64,000 nucleotides of DNA from Actinomadura cremea. Its GTDB lineage: Bacteria; Actinomycetota; Actinomycetes; Streptosporangiales; Streptosporangiaceae. The first letter of the stretch is position 1. Each line of letters begins with the position of its first letter. The notes below the pieces were generated by a model. That model was not told the DNA's origin and did not search any database. It was given only the letters and a program-made list of their open reading frames with translations. Both the position numbers and the translations under genes were made by a program. The DNA lies in NCBI RefSeq assembly GCF_014648495.1, contig NZ_BMRF01000003.1, forward strand, positions 62,001-126,000. Reading direction: 5' to 3'. Of this stretch, positions 32,080 to 40,847 are shown piece by piece.

Positions 32080-32829
32080 CTAGAGCCGCCGGGACTCCAG
32101 CACCCGGCTCAGGAACTCGCGGGTGCGCGGCTCGACCGGATCGGTGAAGATCCGCTCGGCGGGCCCGCGCTCCAGCAGGACGCCGTCGTGCAGGAAGCAC
32201 ACCGTGTCCGCGATGTCCCGCGCGAACCCCATCTCGTGGGTCGCCAGGACCATCGTCATCCCCGACTCCTTCAGCTCCCGGATGATGCCCATCACCTCGG
32301 TGACCAGCTCCGGGTCGAGCGCCGACGTCACCTCGTCCAGCAGCAGCAGGCTCGGCCGCCCCGCCATCGCCCGGATGATCGCCACCCGCTGCTGCTGCCC
32401 GCCCGACAGCCGGTCCGGGTACTCGTCCGCCTTGTCCGCCAGCCCGAACCGCTCCAGCAGTTCGCGCGCCTGCTCCTGCGCCTCCCGGCGCTTCCGCCGG
32501 TGCACCCGGACGGGCGCCAGCGTGATGTTGTCGAGCACCGACATGTGCGGGAACAGGTTGTACGACTGGAACACCATCCCGATGCGCTTGCGGACGTCGT
32601 CGGGATCGGCGTCCGGATCGGTGATCTCCTCGTCCTCCAGCCAGATCGCCCCGTCGTCCACCGTCTCCAGCACGTTGACGCAGCGCAGCAGCGTCGACTT
32701 GCCCGAGCCGGACGCGCCGATCAGGCACACCACCTCGTGCCGCGCGACGTCCAGGTCGACGCCGCGCAGCACCGGATGCGACCGGTAGGTCTTCCAGACG
32801 CCTTCGACGCGCAGCAGCGGTCCGCTCAT
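32080..32829 (-). CDS. Polar amino-acid-type ABC transporter ATPase
   Basis: The 249-residue protein has all ATPase motifs: Walker A GASGSGKST, Q-loop MVFQSYNLFPH, signature LSGGQQQRVAIIRAMA, Walker B LLLLDEVTSALDPE, and the H-loop ATHEM. Its similarity is to the GlnQ/HisP group. It energises uptake through the permease encoded just before it, with which it overlaps by 4 bases. ATG 32829 is the start. Complete and standard in length. Confidence 0.93.
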   Translation of the reverse strand: MSGPLLRVEGVWKTYRSHPVLRGVDLDVARHEVVCLIGASGSGKSTLLRCVNVLETVDDGAIWLEDEEITDPDADPDDVRKRIGMVFQSYNLFPHMSVLDNITLAPVRVHRRKRREAQEQARELLERFGLADKADEYPDRLSGGQQQRVAIIRAMAGRPSLLLLDEVTSALDPELVTEVMGIIRELKESGMTMVLATHEMGFARDIADTVCFLHDGVLLERGPAERIFTDPVEPRTREFLSRVLESRRL

Positions 32830-33710
32830 GAGCCGCCTCCGGGGGCGCGGCGGCGCTCGGCGCGCACCGCGAGATGGTCGGTGAACCGGGCCAGCGGGAC
32901 CGTCAGCGCGACGAACAGGATCGCGGCGGCCAGGTACGGGGTGTAGTTGAACGTCTCGGCGGAGTGGATCTGCGCCTGCCGCAGCGCCTCCAGCGGGCCG
33001 AGCACCGCGATCAGCGCCGTGTCCTTCTGCAGCGACGCGAAGTCGTTCAGCAGCGGCGGGACGACCCGGCGCACCGCCTGCGGCAGCACCACGAACCGCA
33101 GCGCCTGCGGCCGGCTCAGCCCGAGCGACCGGGCCGCCGCGCGCTGGCTCGGATGGATCGAGTCGATCCCCGCCCGGAACACCTCCGCGACGTACGCGCC
33201 GTACGACAGGACGAGCGCGAGCCCGCCCAGCACCGCCGGGCTGTCGGGGACGCCCTGCAACTGCAGCGCCGGAACGCCGAACCCCACCAGGTACACCAGC
33301 AGGATCGTCGGGATGCCGCGGAACACGTCCGTGTAGGCCGTCGCCAGCGCGCGCAGCGGGAAGAACAGCGGGTTGCGCAGCCCCCGGGCCAGCGCGACCA
33401 GCAGCCCCAGCAGCAGGATCAGCGGCTCCGCGATCAGGAAGATCTGGACGTTCAGCCAGAACCCGCGCAGGACGTCCGGGAGCGCGTCCGCGAACTCGCC
33501 CCAGTTGAAGAACGTCTCGTGCACCCTGGGCCAGCCGGGCGACGACACCACGACTCCGGCGACGACCGCGACGAACAGCAGGCTCGACACGGTCGCCAGC
33601 GACGCCGACCGGACGCCCGCGCGGCGGCGCCGCCGCTCGCGCTCCAGCTGCCGCTCGCTCTTCACCCAGGCGGCGCCGTCCCCCGGCGCCGCGCCTTCGG
33701 CGGCCTTCAC
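32826..33710 (-). CDS. Polar amino-acid-type ABC transporter permease
   Basis: The 294-residue protein has five to six helices and the permease coupling loop EVFRAGIDSIHPSQRAAARS, then LGLSRPQALRFVVLPQAVRRVVPPLLNDF. N-terminal 45 residues are charged and cytoplasmic (KSERQLERERRRRRAG). GTG 33710 is preferred because it overlaps the stop of the binding-protein gene (GTGA); the frame could extend to GTG 33746 inside that gene. Type: HisM/GlnP. Confidence 0.9.
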   Translation of the reverse strand: MKAAEGAAPGDGAAWVKSERQLERERRRRRAGVRSASLATVSSLLFVAVVAGVVVSSPGWPRVHETFFNWGEFADALPDVLRGFWLNVQIFLIAEPLILLLGLLVALARGLRNPLFFPLRALATAYTDVFRGIPTILLVYLVGFGVPALQLQGVPDSPAVLGGLALVLSYGAYVAEVFRAGIDSIHPSQRAAARSLGLSRPQALRFVVLPQAVRRVVPPLLNDFASLQKDTALIAVLGPLEALRQAQIHSAETFNYTPYLAAAILFVALTVPLARFTDHLAVRAERRRAPGGGS

Positions 33711-34561
33711 TTCAGCAGCGGGGCGTCGGCCTCGGCGGTCAGCCACTTGTCCTCGAGCTCGCGCAGCTCACCGGACGCCTTCAGCGCGCCCACCGCCTCG
33801 TTCAGGCAGTTCACGAGGGTGTTGCCGCGCTCCAGCAGCAGCCCGAAGTGCTCGGTGTCGCCGTCCCGGGGCGGCAGCTGCCCGACGATCGCCGAGCCGT
33901 CGATCTGCGCCGCGGTGACGTAGAACGCGGTCGGCAGGTCGACGACGAGCAGGTCCACCTGCTCGTTCTTCAGCGCGTTCACGGCGTCGATCTGGGTGTT
34001 GAACACCTTCGGCTGCTCGCCCGGCTCGATCTGCTCCCGGACGGCCTGCAGCGAGGTCGTCCCGACCTGGACCGCGATCGCGGCGTCCTTCAGCGCCGCC
34101 ATCGTCGTCGCGCCCGCGTACTTCGAGCCCTCCATCGTCACCACGGCCTGCCGCACCTGGTAGTAGCCGTCGCTGAACGTCACGGCCTTCGCCCGCTCCG
34201 GGGTGGCCGAGATCTGGTTGATGTCGAAGTCGAACCGCTTCGGGCCGGGCGCGTACGCCGCGTCGAACGGCTGGACCGTCCAGGCGACCTCCTCGCGGGC
34301 GAACCCGAGCTCCTCGGCGACCGCGTACGCCACGGCGCTCTCGAAGCCCTTCCCGTTCGACGGGTCGTCCTCGGCGAACCACGGCTCGAACGCCGGCTTG
34401 TCGGTCGCGACCGTCAACTTGCCGGGCGTCTTGAGGTTCAGGTCCTCTTTGGCGCACGAGGCGGGCGCCTCGGCGGTCGACGTCTCCTCGGGGGCACAGG
34501 CGGTGCCGGCGAGGACGACGGCGGCGAGCCCCGTCAGGAGGGGCAGCATGCGGCGGGACAC
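33707..34561 (-). CDS. Extracellular solute-binding lipoprotein
   Basis: The 284-residue protein is a family-3 solute-binding protein. A lipoprotein-like signal peptide (MLPLLTGLAAVVLAGTAC) precedes the mature region; the lipobox is imperfect (G-T-A-C). The binding domain has KLTVATDKPAFEPWF, GFESAVAYAVAEELGF, FDFDINQISATPERAKAV and DLPTAFYVTAAQ, close to glutamine/arginine-type receptors. GTG 34561 follows GGAG at a spacing of 4. It lies 31 bases downstream of a SAM hydrolase gene, so the ligand may be methionine or a related sulfur compound; that is inference. Confidence 0.88.
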   Translation of the reverse strand: MSRRMLPLLTGLAAVVLAGTACAPEETSTAEAPASCAKEDLNLKTPGKLTVATDKPAFEPWFAEDDPSNGKGFESAVAYAVAEELGFAREEVAWTVQPFDAAYAPGPKRFDFDINQISATPERAKAVTFSDGYYQVRQAVVTMEGSKYAGATTMAALKDAAIAVQVGTTSLQAVREQIEPGEQPKVFNTQIDAVNALKNEQVDLLVVDLPTAFYVTAAQIDGSAIVGQLPPRDGDTEHFGLLLERGNTLVNCLNEAVGALKASGELRELEDKWLTAEADAPLLK

Positions 34562-34592
34562 GGGGGCTCCAGGTTGTCGTTCGGTTCGTGGT

Positions 34593-35423
34593 CTAGGAGG
34601 CGGGGACGGCCCGCAGGACGATCGACGCCGCACCGGCGAGGCCGAGCGCCGCGGCCGCCGAACCCCGGTTGACGGCGAGGCCGAGCCAGCCGGACGAGTC
34701 CGTCCACAGCAGCGGGCTCCCGGGCGGGACGGCGCCGAACGTCTCGGCGAACGGGATCCGCGCGGTGCGCTCGGCGCCGTCCGGTCCCGTCCAGGCGACG
34801 TCGAAGGGGGTGCCGGGCCGCGGCGCGCCGAACGCGGCGGCGAGATCGTCCGGTTCCGCGCCGAGCACCAGGCTGCCGAACCTGTCGGTGTAGAGGACGG
34901 GGACGGTCAGCGCCCCCGCGGCGAGGGCCGGGGGCGGGACGTCGAGGGGCATCGGCTCCACGGCGGGCCCGAACTCGGCGACGGCGACGCCCGCCGCGAT
35001 GTGCGCGGCGGCGGGGGAGAACACGTCACGACCGTGGAACGACGCCGACACCGACGGCAGCCGGTACGCCGGGTTCTCCAGGACGTGCGCGGCGGCGACG
35101 CCGCCGAGCGCCTCGGCCGCCGGGACCAGCAGCCCGTTGTCCGGGCCGACCAGCACGTCCCCGCGCCCGGTGGCGACCGCGACCGGCCGCCGCGCCGTCC
35201 CCACGCCGGGGTCGACGATCCCGACGTGCACGCCCACCGGCAGGTACCCGAGCGCCTGCCGCAGCAGCATGGCGCCCTCCCGGACGTCGAACGGGGTGAT
35301 CTCGTCGCTGAGCACCAGCACGTTCGCGTCCGGAACTATTCCGTACATCACCCCCGCGCAGACGGCGGTGTACGCGGCGCCGAAATCGGTCGCCAGGCTG
35401 ACGAACGGGCGATGGACGGACAT
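34593..35423 (-). CDS. S-adenosylmethionine hydrolase (DUF62/SAM hydroxide adenosyltransferase)
   Basis: The 276-residue protein matches the SAM hydroxide adenosyltransferase family (relatives of fluorinase and chlorinase): FVSLATDFGAAYTAVCAGVM, SDEITPFDVREGAMLLRQAL, GVHVGIVDPGVGTARRPVAV, GDVLVGPDNGLLVPA, and a C-terminal barrel with LYTDRFGSLVL. Most members split SAM into adenosine and methionine using water. ATG 35423 follows GGTCCGAGGTGTCC; MHLTLRHH upstream is less likely. It leads an operon with an amino-acid-type ABC importer, a pairing that suggests sulfur amino acid or adenosine salvage. Confidence 0.88.
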   Translation of the reverse strand: MSVHRPFVSLATDFGAAYTAVCAGVMYGIVPDANVLVLSDEITPFDVREGAMLLRQALGYLPVGVHVGIVDPGVGTARRPVAVATGRGDVLVGPDNGLLVPAAEALGGVAAAHVLENPAYRLPSVSASFHGRDVFSPAAAHIAAGVAVAEFGPAVEPMPLDVPPPALAAGALTVPVLYTDRFGSLVLGAEPDDLAAAFGAPRPGTPFDVAWTGPDGAERTARIPFAETFGAVPPGSPLLWTDSSGWLGLAVNRGSAAAALGLAGAASIVLRAVPAS

Positions 35424-35517
35424 GGACACCTCGGACCTGCGGTGATGACGGAGGGTGAGGTGCAAAAGAGTACCAACCGCTGATCACGCGCGGAACGCCG
35501 CTTTCGCCCCGGAATGA

Positions 35518-35832
35518 TCAGACGGCGAACAGGATCCCCGCGACGGCCAGCAGGATCGTCAGCCCCGTCGCGATCAGGACGGACTCGGCGTCGGCGATCC
35601 GCCGCCCGTGCGGCAGCCGGTCCCCGCGCCGCCGCAGGCTCCGCCGCGTCCGGCGCAGCTGCAGCGCGGCCGCACCGCACACGACCGCCGCCGCCGTCGC
35701 CGCGCCGGGCGCCGACGGCGCCAGCCGCACGCACAGCAGCCCGGCGACGAGCAGTGCGAGCGTCGTCCGCGACCAGGCCAGCGCCGTCCGCTCGGGCTGC
35801 GCCCCCCGGTCCCAGAGCCCCGGGGCGGTCAT
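35518..35832 (-). CDS. DUF202 membrane protein
   Basis: The 104-residue protein has three helices and the DUF202/YidH start RTALAWSRTTLALLVAGLL. Function unknown. It overlaps the preceding DUF202 gene by 4 bases (ATGA), so the two probably form a heteromeric membrane unit. Its stop lies about 95 bases upstream of the SAM hydrolase start; no ribosome-site or operon link is clear. Confidence 0.82.
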   Translation of the reverse strand: MTAPGLWDRGAQPERTALAWSRTTLALLVAGLLCVRLAPSAPGAATAAAVVCGAAALQLRRTRRSLRRRGDRLPHGRRIADAESVLIATGLTILLAVAGILFAV

Positions 35833-36218
35833 CGGGTGAGCAGGAGGGCGACGACCAGGGCGACCGCCGCGACCGCGAGGCCGTAGGACATGAGCGGGGC
35901 GAGCGCCGGGGGCGGGAGGGTCTCGTCGCGGCGGAGCGCCCGCTCGGTGCGCAGCCAGCGGCGGAACGCCAGCGCGGCGACCAGCCCGCCGGTGGCGGAG
36001 AAGCCGATCGCGAGGACGTGCCGGAGCGGCGCGTCGACCAGGTCACCGGCCAGGGCCACGCCGATGCCGGCCGCCACCAGGGCCAGCGCCGTGCGGATCC
36101 AGGCGAGGAAGGTCCGCTCGTTGGCGAGGGTGAAGCGCGGATCGGGGTCGCTGCCCTCGGCCAGCAGACGGTCGGTCCATCTGCCGCCGGGCGAGCCGGG
36201 GGGACGCGTCATGGTCAT
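35829..36218 (-). CDS. DUF202 (YidH-like) membrane protein
   Basis: The 129-residue protein has three helices. The YidH core is DPRFTLANERTFLAWIRTALALVAAGIG, the hallmark of DUF202. Function unknown; members are small inner-membrane proteins. The start is ATG 36218 or 36212 (MTMTRPP), with only a weak AGG upstream. It forms a coupled pair with the next DUF202 gene. Confidence 0.85.
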   Translation of the reverse strand: MTMTRPPGSPGGRWTDRLLAEGSDPDPRFTLANERTFLAWIRTALALVAAGIGVALAGDLVDAPLRHVLAIGFSATGGLVAALAFRRWLRTERALRRDETLPPPALAPLMSYGLAVAAVALVVALLLTR

Positions 36219-36290
36219 CGGCGTGTCGAACCTGCATTCCTGGGAAACGTCGGAGCTTCATATTAGGCGATCCCGGCAATTACCGAATTT

Positions 36291-36334
36291 GCCGAATTTC
36301 CCACCCGACAACTGGGAATAGTGGGTAATTCGGC
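36291..36334. promoter_or_regulatory. AT-rich hairpin between MerR and DUF202 genes
   Basis: GCCGAATTTCCCAC and GTGGGTAATTCGGC pair over 14 bases with one mismatch, separated by 16 bases. A direct copy of CCGAATTT lies at 36283-36290. The site is far richer in A and T than its surroundings. It lies between the stop of the MerR gene and the start of the DUF202 pair, so it may be a terminator for one or an operator for the other. Confidence 0.55.
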
Positions 36335-36393
36335 GCGGCATCGCAGGTCAGCGCGGCCGTGGCGCGGCCGTCCGGCCGGGCGGAAATGGCGCC

Positions 36394-37017
36394 TCAGGGG
36401 GCGAAGCGGCGGGCGGAGGCGTTCTCCTGCGCCAGCCGGTGCAGGGCCGTGAGCGCCTGCTCGTACACGACGGCCGACACCAGCAGGGACCGGACGGTCC
36501 GGGCGCGCGGGGCGGTCTCGTCGACGCGGGCGATCTCGTGCTCGGCGACGTCCGCGGCGGCGCGGACGTAGGGGCGCAGGTCGGCGAGCGTGACCGGGTA
36601 CCCGAGGCGGCGCAGCGAGACGAACGTCGCGGCGAGCAGGTCGCGGGCGGGGGCGTCGGCGGCGACGCGCCAGCCGAGCTCGCGGACGAGCGCGTCGACG
36701 TCCTCCCGGGCGGCGCGCCAGTCCGGGTCGGCGGGCGCGGCGACGTCCGGGGCGACGGCGCGCTGCGCGGCGCCGACCAGGGCGTGCGGGCCGCCGTCCC
36801 CGTCGACGGCGGCGACGATCTCCCGGATCGCCGCGACCGGCAGGTCGCCGACCTCGCGCAGCGCGCCGATCAGCCGCAGCCGCTCCAGGTGCGCGGGCCC
36901 GTACTCGGACCGGGTGGCGCTCACCGCCGAGCCCCGGGGCAGCAGTCCCTGGCGGATGTAGAACTTGATCGTCTGCACCGTCAGGCCGCTGCGGTCGCTC
37001 AGCTCGGAGATCTGCAC
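36394..37017 (-). CDS. MerR-family regulator
   Basis: The 207-residue protein has the MerR winged helix at residues 1-70: MQISELSDRSGLTVQTIKFY, then IRQGLLP and YGPAHLERLRLIGALRE. The effector part (75-207) is all helical and lacks the cysteine pattern of metal sensors, so the inducer is unknown. It follows AAGGAGGTGC. The gene stands between the IclR/ndgR gene and the DUF202 pair, all on one strand, and is separated from ndgR by about 70 bases. Confidence 0.87.
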   Translation of the reverse strand: MQISELSDRSGLTVQTIKFYIRQGLLPRGSAVSATRSEYGPAHLERLRLIGALREVGDLPVAAIREIVAAVDGDGGPHALVGAAQRAVAPDVAAPADPDWRAAREDVDALVRELGWRVAADAPARDLLAATFVSLRRLGYPVTLADLRPYVRAAADVAEHEIARVDETAPRARTVRSLLVSAVVYEQALTALHRLAQENASARRFAP

Positions 37018-37086
37018 CGCGCACCTCCTTGACCGGAGGGTAACTTCCCATCGCGGCGCCCGCGGGCGATCGGCGGTATTCGGCGG

Positions 37087-37806
37087 TCAGGACGCGGTGC
37101 GGCGCATCCCCTCGGAGATCTTCTCGGCGGCGGCGATCACGGGGCCCGCGTGCAGGCGGCCGGGGGAGCGGGTCAGCCGCTCGAGGGGGCCGGACACCGA
37201 GACGGCGGCGATCACCCGTCCGGCGGCGCCGCGGATCGGGGACGACACCGAGCCGACGCCCTGCTCGCGCTCCCCGACGCTCTGCGCCCAGCCCCGGCGG
37301 CGGACGGACGCAAGCGTGGCGGCCTCGAACTTCGCGCCGCGCAGGCCGCGGTGCAGCCGGTCGGGCTCCTCCCAGGCGAGCAGGATCTGGGCGGCGGAAC
37401 CGGCGGTCATCGGGAGGGCGGCGCCGACCGGGATCGTGTCGCGCAGGCCGCTGCTGCGCTCGGCGGCGGCGACGCACACCCGGACGTCCCCCTGGCGGCG
37501 GAACAGCGACGCGCTCTCCCCGGTGAGGTCGCGGAGCTGGGACAGGATCGGTTGCGCGATCGCGAGGAGGCGGTCCTCGCCGGCGGCGACGGACAGCTCG
37601 GCGAGCCGCGGCCCGAGGATGAAGCGGCCCTGCGCGTCGCGATGCACGAACCGGTGGTGCTCCAGCGCGACGGCGAGCCGGTGGGCGGTCGGCCGGGCCA
37701 GGCCGGTGCTCTGGACGAGCTGGGCGAGCGACGCGGGGCCCGCTTCGAGCGCGTTCAGTACGAGAACCGCTTTGTCAAGTACGCCGACTCCGCTAGAGTT
37801 GTCCAT
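37087..37806 (-). CDS. ndgR: IclR-family regulator of leucine synthesis (NdgR)
   Basis: The 239-residue protein has an N-terminal winged helix (LDKAVLVLNALEAGPASLAQ, then STGLARPTAHRLAVALE) and the IclR effector domain (VGAALPMTAGSAAQILLAWE; SSPIRGAAGRVIAAVSVSGP). In Streptomyces, NdgR is encoded divergently from leuCD and controls it together with other amino acid genes; the same arrangement is present here. ATG 37806 (MDNSSGVGVLDKA) is the standard NdgR start. The candidate operator lies directly upstream. Confidence 0.92.
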   Translation of the reverse strand: MDNSSGVGVLDKAVLVLNALEAGPASLAQLVQSTGLARPTAHRLAVALEHHRFVHRDAQGRFILGPRLAELSVAAGEDRLLAIAQPILSQLRDLTGESASLFRRQGDVRVCVAAAERSSGLRDTIPVGAALPMTAGSAAQILLAWEEPDRLHRGLRGAKFEAATLASVRRRGWAQSVGEREQGVGSVSSPIRGAAGRVIAAVSVSGPLERLTRSPGRLHAGPVIAAAEKISEGMRRTAS

Positions 37807-37815
37807 GTCCTGATA

Positions 37816-37841
37816 TTGCAGTCTCGGAATGTGAGATGCAA
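37816..37841. promoter_or_regulatory. Candidate NdgR operator
   Basis: TTGCAGTCTC and GAGATGCAA (37816-37825 and 37833-37841) form a near-perfect inverted repeat with one extra base in the left arm. It begins 10 bases before the ndgR start, between ndgR and leuC, as expected for an autoregulated IclR protein. Confidence 0.6.
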
Positions 37842-37921
37842 ATCGAGGCGGATCGGACCAGCGGCGCGTACGGCATCGACCGTGGCGCGTCGGACGAATC
37901 ATGACAGGTGAGGTGGGAGCG

Positions 37922-39319
37922 ATGGGCCGGACACTGGCCGAGAAGGTGTACGACGCGCACGTCGTACGGCAAGCCGAGGGCGAGCCCGACCTCCTCTACA
38001 TCGACCTGCACCTGGTGCACGAGGTCACCAGCCCGCAGGCGTTCGACGGGCTGCGGCTGGCCGGGCGGCAGGTGCGCCGCCCCGACCTGACCATCGCCAC
38101 CGAGGACCACAACGTCCCGACGACCGACCTGCTCAAGCCGATCGCCGACCCGGTGTCGCGTACCCAGGTCGAGACGCTGCGCAAGAACTGCTCCGACTTC
38201 GGCGTCCGGCTGCACCCGATGGGCGACGACGGCCAGGGCATCGTCCACGTCATCGGCCCGCAGCTCGGGCTGACCCAGCCCGGCATGACGGTCGTGTGCG
38301 GCGACTCGCACACCTCCACGCACGGCGCGTTCGGCGCGCTCGCGTTCGGCATCGGCACCAGCGAGGTCGAGCACGTCCTCGCCACCCAGACGCTGCCGCA
38401 GGTCAAGCCGAAGACGATGGCCGTCACCGTCGAGGGCGCGCTGCCCGCGGGCGTCACCGCCAAGGACCTTATCCTGGCGATCATCGCCCGGATCGGCACC
38501 GGCGGCGGCCAGGGGCACATCATCGAGTACCGCGGCGAGGCGATCCGCTCGCTGTCCATGGAAGGCCGGATGACGGTCTGCAACATGTCGATCGAGGCCG
38601 GCGCCCGCGCGGGCATGATCGCCCCGGACCGGAAGACGTTCGAGTACATCGCGGGCCGCCCGCACGCGCCGCAGGGCGCCGACTGGGACGCGGCCGTCGA
38701 GTACTGGACGTCCCTGCGCACCGACGACGACGCGGTCTTCGACAAGGAGATCGTCATCGACGCCGCCGCGCTGACCCCGTTCGTCACCTGGGGCACCAAC
38801 CCCGGGCAGGGCCTCCCGCTCGGCGAGTCCGTGCCCGACCCCGCGGCGTTCGCCGACCCGGTCGAGCGGCAGGCCGCCGAGCGCGCCCTCGAGTACATGG
38901 GCCTCACCGCCGGGACGCCGCTGCGCGAGGTCGCCGTCGACACCGTGTTCGTCGGCTCCTGCACCAACGGCCGCATCGAGGACCTGCGGGCCGTCGCGGA
39001 CGTCCTCAAGGACCGCAAGGTCGCCGGCGGCGTCCGCATGCTGGTCGTCCCCGGCTCGATGAAGGTCAAGCGGCAGGCCGAGGAGGAGGGCCTCGACGCG
39101 GTCATCTCCGCGTCGGGCGCCGAGTGGCGGGAGGCGGGCTGCTCCATGTGCCTCGCCATGAACCCGGACAAGCTCGCCCCGGGCGAGCGCAGCGCCTCGA
39201 CGTCCAACCGCAACTTCGAGGGACGGCAGGGGCCGGGCGGCCGCACGCACCTGGTGTCGCCCGCCGTCGCCGCCGCCACCGCCGTCACCGGCCGCCTCGC
39301 CGCCCCCGCCGACCTGTAA
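37922..39319 (+). CDS. leuC: 3-isopropylmalate dehydratase large subunit
   Basis: The 465-residue protein is an aconitase-fold enzyme. The iron-sulfur cysteines are seen in [18 protein letters not shown] and [11 protein letters not shown], and the substrate loops in [21 protein letters not shown] and [16 protein letters not shown]. It isomerises 2-isopropylmalate to 3-isopropylmalate with LeuD. ATG 37922 ([13 protein letters not shown]) is preferred to ATG 37901 because GGTGGGAG lies just before it. leuD starts 12 bases downstream. Confidence 0.96.
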   Translation: MGRTLAEKVYDAHVVRQAEGEPDLLYIDLHLVHEVTSPQAFDGLRLAGRQVRRPDLTIATEDHNVPTTDLLKPIADPVSRTQVETLRKNCSDFGVRLHPMGDDGQGIVHVIGPQLGLTQPGMTVVCGDSHTSTHGAFGALAFGIGTSEVEHVLATQTLPQVKPKTMAVTVEGALPAGVTAKDLILAIIARIGTGGGQGHIIEYRGEAIRSLSMEGRMTVCNMSIEAGARAGMIAPDRKTFEYIAGRPHAPQGADWDAAVEYWTSLRTDDDAVFDKEIVIDAAALTPFVTWGTNPGQGLPLGESVPDPAAFADPVERQAAERALEYMGLTAGTPLREVAVDTVFVGSCTNGRIEDLRAVADVLKDRKVAGGVRMLVVPGSMKVKRQAEEEGLDAVISASGAEWREAGCSMCLAMNPDKLAPGERSASTSNRNFEGRQGPGGRTHLVSPAVAAATAVTGRLAAPADL

Positions 39320-39330
39320 GGACTCCCACG

Positions 39331-39918
39331 ATGGAAGCGTTCACGACCTACACCGGGCGCGCGGTGCCGCTGCGCCGCAGCAACGTCGACACCGACCAGA
39401 TCATCCCCGCCGTGTGGCTCAAGCAGGTCAGCCGCACCGGCTTCGACGAGGGCCTGTTCTCCGCCTGGCGCGAGGACCCCGAGTTCGTCCTCAACCAGCC
39501 GCGGTACGCGGGCGCCGGGATCCTGGTCGCCGGACCCGACTTCGGCACCGGCTCGTCCCGCGAGCACGCCGTCTGGGCCCTGCAGCAGTACGGCTTCCGC
39601 GTCGTCATCGCGCCGCGCTTCGGCGACATCTTCCGCAACAACTCCACGAAGATGGGCCTGCTGCCCGTCATCCTCACCGGCGAGCAGGTCGAGACCCTGC
39701 AGACCCTGGTGGAGAAGGACCCGGAGCTGGAGATCACCGTCGACCTGGCGAAGCGCGAGGTCCGCTACGGAGCCGAGACCGCGACCTTCGAGATCGACGA
39801 CTACACCCGCTGGCGGCTGATGGAGGGCCTCGACGACATCGGCCTCACCCTCCGCCACGCCGACGCCATCGCCGACTTCGAGGCCGCTCGCCAGCCCTAC
39901 AAGCCCGTGACGGTGTAA
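39331..39918 (+). CDS. leuD: 3-isopropylmalate dehydratase small subunit
   Basis: The 195-residue protein has the swivelling-domain motifs of Leu[41 protein letters not shown] and [19 protein letters not shown]. Standard length. It forms the active heterodimer with LeuC and shares its operon and NdgR control. The start is ATG 39331. After its stop about 200 bases contain no gene. Confidence 0.96.
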   Translation: MEAFTTYTGRAVPLRRSNVDTDQIIPAVWLKQVSRTGFDEGLFSAWREDPEFVLNQPRYAGAGILVAGPDFGTGSSREHAVWALQQYGFRVVIAPRFGDIFRNNSTKMGLLPVILTGEQVETLQTLVEKDPELEITVDLAKREVRYGAETATFEIDDYTRWRLMEGLDDIGLTLRHADAIADFEAARQPYKPVTV

Positions 39919-40116
39919 CCAGGGGCCCGCCGCCCCTCGCACGGCCTCCGGCGCTGCGCGCCTGCGGCCGCGCGGTGGGGCGCGCCGGCGCCCACGAGCG
40001 TTCGCCCGGACCGGGAAGTGGCCGGTGCGGGCTTTCGGCGTACCCGGATGCCGGAGCACCGGAGCCCAACGGGGACAATCGTCATGAGCGCAGGCCCGAA
40101 CGAGCGTTGAGGGGGA

Positions 40117-40356
40117 ATGCACGTGACCTCGGTCCCGTGGGACGGACCGGCGTGGGACGACCCGGAGCTGACACGGCTCGCGCGGCAGCTGCGCGACGCC
40201 CACCGCGCCGTCGCGCCGCTCCCGCCGCCGGTCCGGCAGCGACTCATCCGGCACCTCCTGGCGATCACCGATCTGGCCAAACGGGACGCCGCCCTGGCCG
40301 CGCGCAGGCTGGAGGCGTTCCTCGCCGATTTCCAAGACGCACCCGACGTCCGTTAG
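40117..40356 (+). CDS. Small hypothetical protein
   Basis: The 79-residue product follows GTTGAGGGGGAATGC, a strong ribosome site. It is amphipathic and rich in arginine and leucine, with two predicted helices (DPELTRLARQLRDAHRAV and VRQRLIRHLLAITDLAKRDA). I do not recognise it. It lies between leuD and the HU gene and may be specific to this actinomycete group. Codon use agrees with a real gene. Confidence 0.6.
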   Translation: MHVTSVPWDGPAWDDPELTRLARQLRDAHRAVAPLPPPVRQRLIRHLLAITDLAKRDAALAARRLEAFLADFQDAPDVR

Positions 40357-40451
40357 CGTGCGCAGTGGCCGGATCCGGTCCGGTCACCCGGCGAGACGGG
40401 GACGAGAACGACAAAAACGGCCGCGACACGCCAGTGATTGCGTGCAGGTGA

Positions 40452-40480
40452 TTGTGTCGGTGCTGAGGGTCCCTTAGTTT
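40452..40480 (+). promoter_or_regulatory. Promoter of the HU gene
   Basis: TTGTGT (40452-40457) and TAGTTT (40475-40480) are 17 bases apart. Transcription would start near 40487, about 28 bases before the HU start codon. The region is less GC-rich than its surroundings. Confidence 0.5.
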
Positions 40481-40514
40481 CGTTCGGGCAAGGGGGGAAC
40501 TAGAGGAGTAACCC

Positions 40515-40793
40515 ATGAACAAGCGTGAGCTGGTCGACGCGATCTCTGACCGGCTGGGCAGCAAGAAGGCCGCAGCCGAGGCCGTCGACGCCATCCTGGA
40601 AGCGATCCAGACCGCCGTCGCCAAGGGCGACAAGGTCGCGATCACCGGGTTCGGTTCGTTCGAGAAGGCCGACCGGCCTGCCCGTACGGCCCGTAACCCC
40701 GCAACGGGAAAGACCATCGAGGTTCCGGCGACGTCCGTGCCGAAGTTCAAGGCGGGCGCCGACTTCAAGAACCTGGTGGCCGGCAAGAAGTAG
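40515..40793 (+). CDS. hup: HU-family DNA-binding protein (short form)
   Basis: The 92-residue protein is a complete HU: MNKRELVDAISDRLGSKKAA, then the arm region ITGFGSFEKADRPARTARNP and PKFKAGADFKNLVAGKK. It lacks the long lysine-rich tail of the mycobacterial HupB and of streptomycete HupS, so it is the HupA-like short form. It bends and compacts DNA. The start follows AGAGGAGTAACCC. A strong terminator lies 15 bases after the stop, so it is a single-gene unit. Confidence 0.95.
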   Translation: MNKRELVDAISDRLGSKKAAAEAVDAILEAIQTAVAKGDKVAITGFGSFEKADRPARTARNPATGKTIEVPATSVPKFKAGADFKNLVAGKK

Positions 40794-40807
40794 CCGCAAC
40801 GCGACGG

Positions 40808-40847
40808 CGCCCGGGACCCAGCGGGTCCCGGGCGTCTTCGTTTCGTC
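40808..40847 (+). terminator. Intrinsic terminator after the HU gene
   Basis: CGCCCGGGACCC and GGGTCCCGGGCG pair perfectly over 12 bases with a 3-base AGC loop, followed by TCTTCGTTTCG. This is the strongest hairpin in the window. It overlaps the end of the convergent OB-fold-like gene. Confidence 0.9.

Noticed and set aside
35424-35517. SAM riboswitch before the SAM hydrolase gene
   Set aside because: No kink-turn or conserved SAM-box sequence can be found in the short leader.
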